Position numbers and translations under genes: made by a program. DNA of 64,000 bases, taken from assembly GCA_963662155.1 (NCBI GenBank), contig OY759261.1, forward strand, positions 64,709,917 to 64,773,916, written 5' to 3'. This document shows positions 58,393 through 64,000 of the stretch, piece after piece (the stretch's first letter is position 1; every line of letters begins with the position of its first letter). This stretch comes from Lamellibrachia columna (Eukaryota; Annelida; Polychaeta; Sabellida; Siboglinidae). Under the pieces are notes generated by a model. It saw nothing but the letters and a program-made list of their open reading frames with translations, was not told the origin of the DNA and made no database searches.

Positions 58393-61312
58393 CGGCGGGA
58401 TAACTATGACTCTCTTACGATGGGCGGATAAGGAGCTAGAGAACATGGCACGGGAGGAGCTGCGGTTGGCTGCTAATGGCTGTCGGAAACTGAACATCGA
58501 ATTATCCAAACTTTTCCCCCAACGTACGTTGGAAGGGGTTAAAGGCATGAGGCGGAATGCCAAATATAAAAGCCTTTTATCATCTATACAGGCTCCATCC
58601 GCGGCCCTCCTGGGGCCTTCTCCTAGCACGGCAGTAGCTTGTGATGAGGAGAGCAGGGGGTCTACACCTGCCTCCTCACCAAACGATTTTGAGTTTGATC
58701 CTATTGTATGTGGGAACCCTACGAATTTTACGGAAGGGAGAGGGTCTACCTCTCCCAAGTTCTCAATCGAGAATTTAAGCACGGACTACAGCAGGACACC
58801 GGAAAGAGATGAAGGACTTAATGTTAGCAGAACTTTACGGTCTGTTTCACCTACCCGTCCGTCCTGTAATCTGGAGTAATCTGACACGAGTTGGGCTGCC
58901 CCAGACGATGGTGATTTCAATTTAAATTTGCATTTTAACCCCCAACGAGCGAAACCGATTCGACTCGTGGCGGGAATCCTTATTGCAGGAGCTTGTGCTC
59001 TGTCAGGGTTACTTCTATGACATTGATATTACTCAAATTATGGACTGTCAGGTTGGCCAACTTACATGTAACCAGAAATCTCTTTTTGATAAAGAGTACC
59101 AAAAGTGGATGGAGGGCGAATTCGTTGCTTCCCCTCACAGAAAAGGAGCAAATAGGCGATCGAGGGAGGCGAGCGCGCAGGAGGACCCAGTATGCAAGGT
59201 TCCAGAAGTTATTCCGTAAGAACCGGTCGGCGTGTGCAAAACAGGTATTGTCGGGCGATTGGGTCCACGAGGTGACACCGAGTATCCCTCTCGAAGATCA
59301 GGTGGTCTTTTGGAGCCGGGTATTCGGAGAACCGTCACAACCGGACGAGCGTAACCCAATCGCACAGGGACCAATCCTCTGGGATCTAATCCGTACGATT
59401 GCCCTACCTGAATTGTTTGCCACCCTTCGTAAGACCAAAGATGGGGCCGTGGGCCCTGATAAGGTTTCGATGCGGGATCTCAAGAACATCGATCCTCGCG
59501 CACATCTCGCCAACTTCAACCTCTGGTTGTATGTCGGGTACCAGCCGGCCGACTTCCGTCGCAGTCGAACGGTCCTCATCCCTAAGTCTGCCAACCCCGA
59601 GGGACCGGGACAATATAGGCCAATTTCCATCTCTTCATTTATTTGCCGCGCCTTTCACAGGCTGTTGGCCGACCGGCTGTCCAATTTGCTAAACTTTACC
59701 TCTCGACAGAGAGCTTTTGTAAAGGGAGACGGTATCGCGGACAACGTCTTTCTCCTGAGGTGCCTGCTCAGGGACAGGTGCGAGGCAGTAAAACCGCTCT
59801 CCTTGGCATTCCTCGACGTATCTAAGGCGTTTGACTCGGTGTCTCACAAGTCCCTCTTACTGGCCGTTAAGAGAATGGGGGTGCCTGGGCCCTTTGTAGA
59901 ATACCTGCGCAGGCTCTACGCCGAGGCATCGACTACCCTACAGGTGGGTGACCGATCGAGCGACCCCCTTCAGCAGAACAGGGGTGTGCGACAGGGAGAT
60001 CCTCTCTCTCCGCTGCTTTTCAACTGTGCCATCGACTGGGCAGTTGCATCTCTCGACAATGAGATGGGCGTAAGGGTTACCAAAGATGGCCCTCGCCTCA
60101 ATCACTTGGCATTCGCGGACGACTTCGTCCTGGTGGCCGAATCCAAGATTGGCATCCAGCATCTGTACGACCAGTTTAGAGGTGCTTTGAGGCGCTTTGG
60201 TCTTACGCTGAACACGGAGAAATTGAAGACGTTGAGGATTGCGGTGGACGGGAAAGCTAAGAAGTGGGTATGCGATCCCACCCCGCTCGTTTCACTGGCA
60301 CGGAGATAGTTGCCTACGATTTCGATCTCCCAAGGTTATAAATACCTGGGGATTTCGGTGAGTGCGAGGGAATCTGATTCCTCCCCCGAGGAGCTCCTCA
60401 CCCGAGGGTTGAACCATCTGACCCGTGCTCCACTGAAACCCCAACAGCGAGTTTACATACTCACAAAACATCTACTACCAAAACTTTACCACCGTCAAGT
60501 CCTCTCGCGGAGCAATTACTCCGTGTTGAAGCGACTAGACAAGCTTGTCCGACGGGGCCTGAGAACCTGGCTGAGACTGCCCCATGACGCAGTCAATTCT
60601 TTTTTCCACGCCGAAGTACGGGAAGGCGGACTGGGTGTCCCCTCGTTTCGGGTGTCAATTAAACTAATGAAATCGAGTAGACTGGAACGATTGTCCAGAT
60701 CGAATGACGAGGCCATAATGGCTCTTGCCCAGTCATCAGCCTGCTTTGCCAGGGAGAGGGTTAAATGCTTTAACCCCCCTATTAAGGTAGGAAATTTCAT
60801 TATTACAGACACTATCACTGCAAAATCAGCGCTGGCGGCGACACTGCATGGGTCAGTTGACGGTCGGGGACTCAGTGGCTCTTGGACAGTACCGTCAGTA
60901 CATAGCTGGGTAACTGATGGTACAGCATTACTGACGGGTGCAGGTTACATACACCACGAAGCTAAGAGCAGCTCGGGGTCGCCCGGACGCCAACAGGAGA
61001 TGTGACGGCTGTTGGCAAAAACCCGACGGGGTAATCTACAAAGACAATGTCTGCTGGGTCATTGACGCCACAATTGTGGCGGACAACGCCAATTTGACGG
61101 ATGCATATAATGAAAAATGTCGGAAATATGACACTCAAGCCGTTTGTGACTGGTGCCGGTTGAACCGGCCTTCCCTTGACGTGTCTTGTGTCGTGTTGTT
61201 CGGTGCCCTCGTGTTCAATTGGCGTGGTGCAATGGCTGCACAGTCTGCCAATTTAGTGGTGCCCGCGGATATTACCGGGAATAACAGAGAGGTGGTATGC
61301 CGAGGGCGCTAG
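58393..61312 (+). pseudogene. R2-like non-LTR retrotransposon, 5'-truncated, with restriction-like endonuclease
   Basis: Blocks in order: an N-terminal region with RWADKELENMAREELRLA and FPQRTLEGVKGMRR (58425-58560), a pre-RT segment with FRKNRSACAKQVLSGDW (59209-59260), and RT motifs PKSANPEGPGQYRPIS, LAFLDVSKAFDSVSH, GVRQGDPLSPLLFN and FADDF (60112-60126). After a TAG at 60307-60309 come ISQGYKYLGISVS, a thumb region, WVTDGTALLTGAGYI, a lone CDGC (61001-61012) and an endonuclease PD...D core (KPD at 61019-61027, then VIDATIV). The stop is at 61310. The order RT then restriction-like endonuclease is diagnostic of R2-group LINEs. At least three frameshifts or stops and a missing stretch between CDGC and KPD make it inactive. 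Confidence 0.88.
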
Positions 61313-61419
61313 TCCCCATTGATCTAGACACGGTGTGGGCTCTCATCGGTAACCAAAAGAGCCGCCCATGCTTACCGCCAAAACGAAATCGTTAACCCAC
61401 AAAAATGAGGGGTAAGATG

Positions 61420-62085
61420 GCGGGAGGAGTGCTGGCCCCCGTGAGGCGCGGTCCCAAGTCAAGGGTCCCGCTAACCAGACCCCACCTATGGGTCAAATAG
61501 GTCGACGACGTTGGGTGCCGGTAGGGCGAGGCGGCCCAACGCGGGAGGAGTGCTGGCCCCCGTGAGGCGCGGTCCCAGGCCAAGGGGCCCGCTAACCAGA
61601 CCCCACCTATGGGTTAAATAGGTCGGCGACGTTGGGCGCCGGTAGGGCGAGGCGGCCCAACGTGGGAGGATTGCTGGCCCCCGAAAGGCGCGGTTCCACT
61701 ACAAGGAGCCCGCCAACCAGACTCCACCTATGGGTCAAAAAGATAGGCGACGTTGGTCGTCGGTGGGCGAGGTGACCCAACGCGGGAGGAATGTCGGCCC
61801 CCGATGAGGCTCGGTTCCAATACGAGGAGCCCGCTAACCGCATCCCATCCAATGGGTCAAATGGGGTGGTGGGGTGGGAGCCGTGCAGAGGAAATCCCAC
61901 CACGGGAGGAGTCTTGGCCCCCGGATAGGCGCGGCTCCAATACGAGGAGCCCGCTAACTAGACCCCACCTAAGGGTTAAATGGGCGGCCTGCCAGGTGGC
62001 CGTAGTCCCGAGACAACCTGGTGGTCCCCACCTATGGGTCAAATAGGTCGGTGACGTTGGGCGAGGTGACCCATCGCGGGAGGAA
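61420..62085 (+). repeat. 120-bp GC-rich tandem repeat, about 5.5 copies
   Basis: Units repeat with a 120-121 base step. Each has GGGAGGAGTGCTGGCCCCCG, then GCTAACCAGACCCCACCTAT and GGGTCAAATAGGTCG. It sits between the 3' end of the first R2-like element and the 5' region of the second, and may be a 3' UTR array of one or a 5' promoter array of the other. Its GC content is far above the surroundings. Confidence 0.93.
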
Positions 62086-62109
62086 ATCGAAAACCCAAAT
62101 AAAAATAAC

Positions 62110-62838
62110 AGGAACATCACCTAGGGTGTCGTCACCCGGTACCGGCGGAGGAAGCCGATAGTGCGAGCACCCCAAAAACTGGTCACACTAGGGTTCTCCT
62201 AGTGTGGCCATGTGGCAGCCCCACATTAGGAGCTGGTTGAAAGACCAGCTCCAATCTCGTGTAGCCCAACCAGCTGCACGAGATTACTTGCGGTTACAGA
62301 AAAGTTAGCAACAATCAATCGGGGTTCCTCCACAGAGGAACCCTCCCGCAAGGGACCCACGGGGGTCGAGGGGGGGCACCCCGCATCCCTCTCCCGCCGG
62401 TCTTTGCCCCCACTGTGGAAAGCAGTGCACATGGTTTAGCCGTGCACACCAGGGCAGCCCACCCTGAGTCATACCACTCCGAGCGAACGGCGGCTATCGG
62501 CACAGCGGTAGCTGCACAAGTGAAGATTAGGTGGGACACTGAGGAGACAGCCATCATGGCTAAGGAGGAGGCCAGGCTGCGTAGTCTGGGCGTCAAGCAT
62601 GTTAACCAAGGCTTATTATCATATATGCCTCAGAGGACCCTGGAAGCCATCAAGGGCCACCGCAGGCGCCCGGACTACAAAAGCCTGATCGAGATGTATC
62701 TAGTGTCCACTCTGTGGGGGCACGACACGAGTCAGGCGAAGGAGGTGGCAGAATCATTGAATCTACTATCTAACACAGCTGGTAATGCCCCAGCAGTGGG
62801 GTCCCCACCTCAAGTGACCAGGTTCACTAGGGACCCCA
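62110..62838 (+). pseudogene. 5' part of a second, different R2-like element
   Basis: A leader with a strong hairpin (62181-62209) is followed by an N-terminal C2H2 zinc finger split by a frameshift: CPHCGKQCT in one frame, HGLAVHTRAAHPESYH in the next. Frame 62415-62879 then gives IRWDTEETAIMAKEEARLRS and YMPQRTLEAIKGHRRRPDYK. These match the same region of the first element only at conserved positions, so the families differ. The element stops abruptly at about 62838 where satellite sequence resumes, so its RT and endonuclease are missing. Confidence 0.75.
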
Positions 62839-64000
62839 CGACTTCAATCTGGGAAATAAATACTTCCAACTTGGATTAATCCTCAATGTTGCATGACCAT
62901 CTATCCAAAGGTTGGAGAACGACTTCAATCTGTGAAATGTGTATTTCCAACTTAGTTTAGCGGTGCAATGTTTGATATACATCTACATATATGTATCACC
63001 CAACACCAATACAGCTGCTCATCGAAGCTTCCCTGACCAAATTAACCAATAATCTTGGGAAGGAGTATTACCAGCTTAGTGTACTCCTAAACGTTGCGCG
63101 ACCGTTCATCGAACGGCTGGAGAACGACTTCAATCTGGGAAATGTGTATTTTCAACTTAGTTTATCGGTGCAATGTTTGATATACATTTACATATATGTA
63201 TGACCCAACACCAAGACAGCTGCTCATTGAAGCTTCCCTGACCAAAGTAACCAATAATGGTGGGAACGAGTATTACCAGCTCCGTGTACTTCTAAACGTT
63301 GCATGACCATTCATCGAACGGCTGGAGAACGACTTCAATCTGGGAAATGTGTATTTCCAACTTGGATTAATCCTCAATGTTGCATGACCATTCATCCAAA
63401 GGTTGGAGAACGACTTCAATCTGGGTAATAAATACTTCCAACTTGGATTAATCCTCAATGTTGCATGACCATTCATCCAAAGGTTGGATAACGACTTCAA
63501 TCTGGGAAATAAGTACTTCCAACTTGGATTAATCCTCAATGTTGCATGACCATTCATCCAAAGATTGGAAAACAACATCAATCTGGGAAATGTGTATTTC
63601 CAACTTAGTTTATCGGTGCAATGTTTGATATACATCTACATATATGTATCACCCAACACCACGACAGCTGCTCTTCGAAGCTTCCCTGACCAAAGTAACC
63701 AATAATCTTGGGAACGAGTATTACCAGCTCGGTGTACTCCTAAACGTTGCGCGACCATTCATCGAACGGCTGGAGAACGACTTCAATCTGGGAAATGTGT
63801 ATTTCCAACTTGGATTAATCCTCAATGTTGCGCGACTAATTATCCAAAGGTTGGAGAACGGCTTCAATCTGGGAAATAAATACTTCCAACTTGGATTAAT
63901 CCTCAATGTTGCATGACCATTCATCCAAAGGTTGGAGAACGACTTCAATCTGGGTAATAAATACTTCCAACTTGGATTAATCCTCAATGTTGCATGACCA
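62839..64000 (+). repeat. satellite array, right part, running off the window
   Basis: The composite units resume with GACTTCAATCTGGGAAATAA. At least three composite units are visible, starting at about 62997, 63203 and 63648, each with one to four 81-base subunits. The sequence is much less decayed than 56140-57400. The array continues past the window end. Confidence 0.93.

Noticed and set aside
59135..60162. Minus-strand and alternate plus frames inside the R2-like RT.
   Set aside because: They overlap the long RT frame that contains all catalytic motifs.
61381..62085. GC-rich block as a CpG island or rRNA piece.
   Set aside because: It is a 120-bp tandem array lying between R2-like elements and shows no rRNA sequence that I recognise.

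Overview
This is a window of repeat-dense animal DNA, probably from a marine invertebrate. The evidence for an animal is a set of spliceosomal exons matching PCID2 (TREX-2 mRNA-export subunit), plus a metazoan mix of mobile elements: CR1-like, L2-like and R2-like LINEs, Ty3/gypsy, DIRS/Ngaro-like tyrosine-recombinase retroelements, Mutator-like and P/THAP9-like DNA transposons, tRNA-type SINEs and MITEs. The species cannot be named from the sequence.

Layout. 1-2334: a minus-strand Ty3/gypsy element (protease and RT cut by the window edge, intact gag, probable 5' LTR). 2335-15850 and about 17270-27540: two diverged copies of one segmental tandem duplication. Each carries a multi-exon gene (A, 8401-12595; B, 19689-24520) for a type I membrane protein: signal peptide, seven-cysteine extracellular module, Thr-rich mucin stalk, one transmembrane helix and a short basic tail. 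27575-30866: minisatellites, including a 2.2-kb array of 46-bp units grown from LINE coding sequence. 31201-36592 (minus): six PCID2 exons with introns full of MITEs, a SINE and minisatellites. 37100-43100: fragments of LINE, Mutator-like and gypsy elements and a large L2-like LINE. 43100-51250: DIRS/Ngaro-like leader, P/THAP9-like remnant, and Mutator-like transposase remnants including a 2.4/2.8-kb tandem duplication. 51700-56000: SGNH-hydrolase, gag and RT pieces of DIRS/Ngaro-like elements and a Tol2-like hAT end. 56140-64000: a decayed satellite interrupted by two different R2-like LINE pieces.

The most interesting content is the A/B receptor-like gene pair. Their gene models were assembled here from paired splice sites and phase-compatible exons. 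In the cysteine-rich exon I count 35 amino-acid-changing codons against 6 silent-only codons out of 105, with all seven cysteines kept. The stalks have been rebuilt from different tandem repeats. The intron after the mucin exon contains a minisatellite whose unit copies the exon end and its 5' splice site. This pattern fits a fast-evolving surface receptor (immune, allorecognition or adhesion), but the function is unproven.
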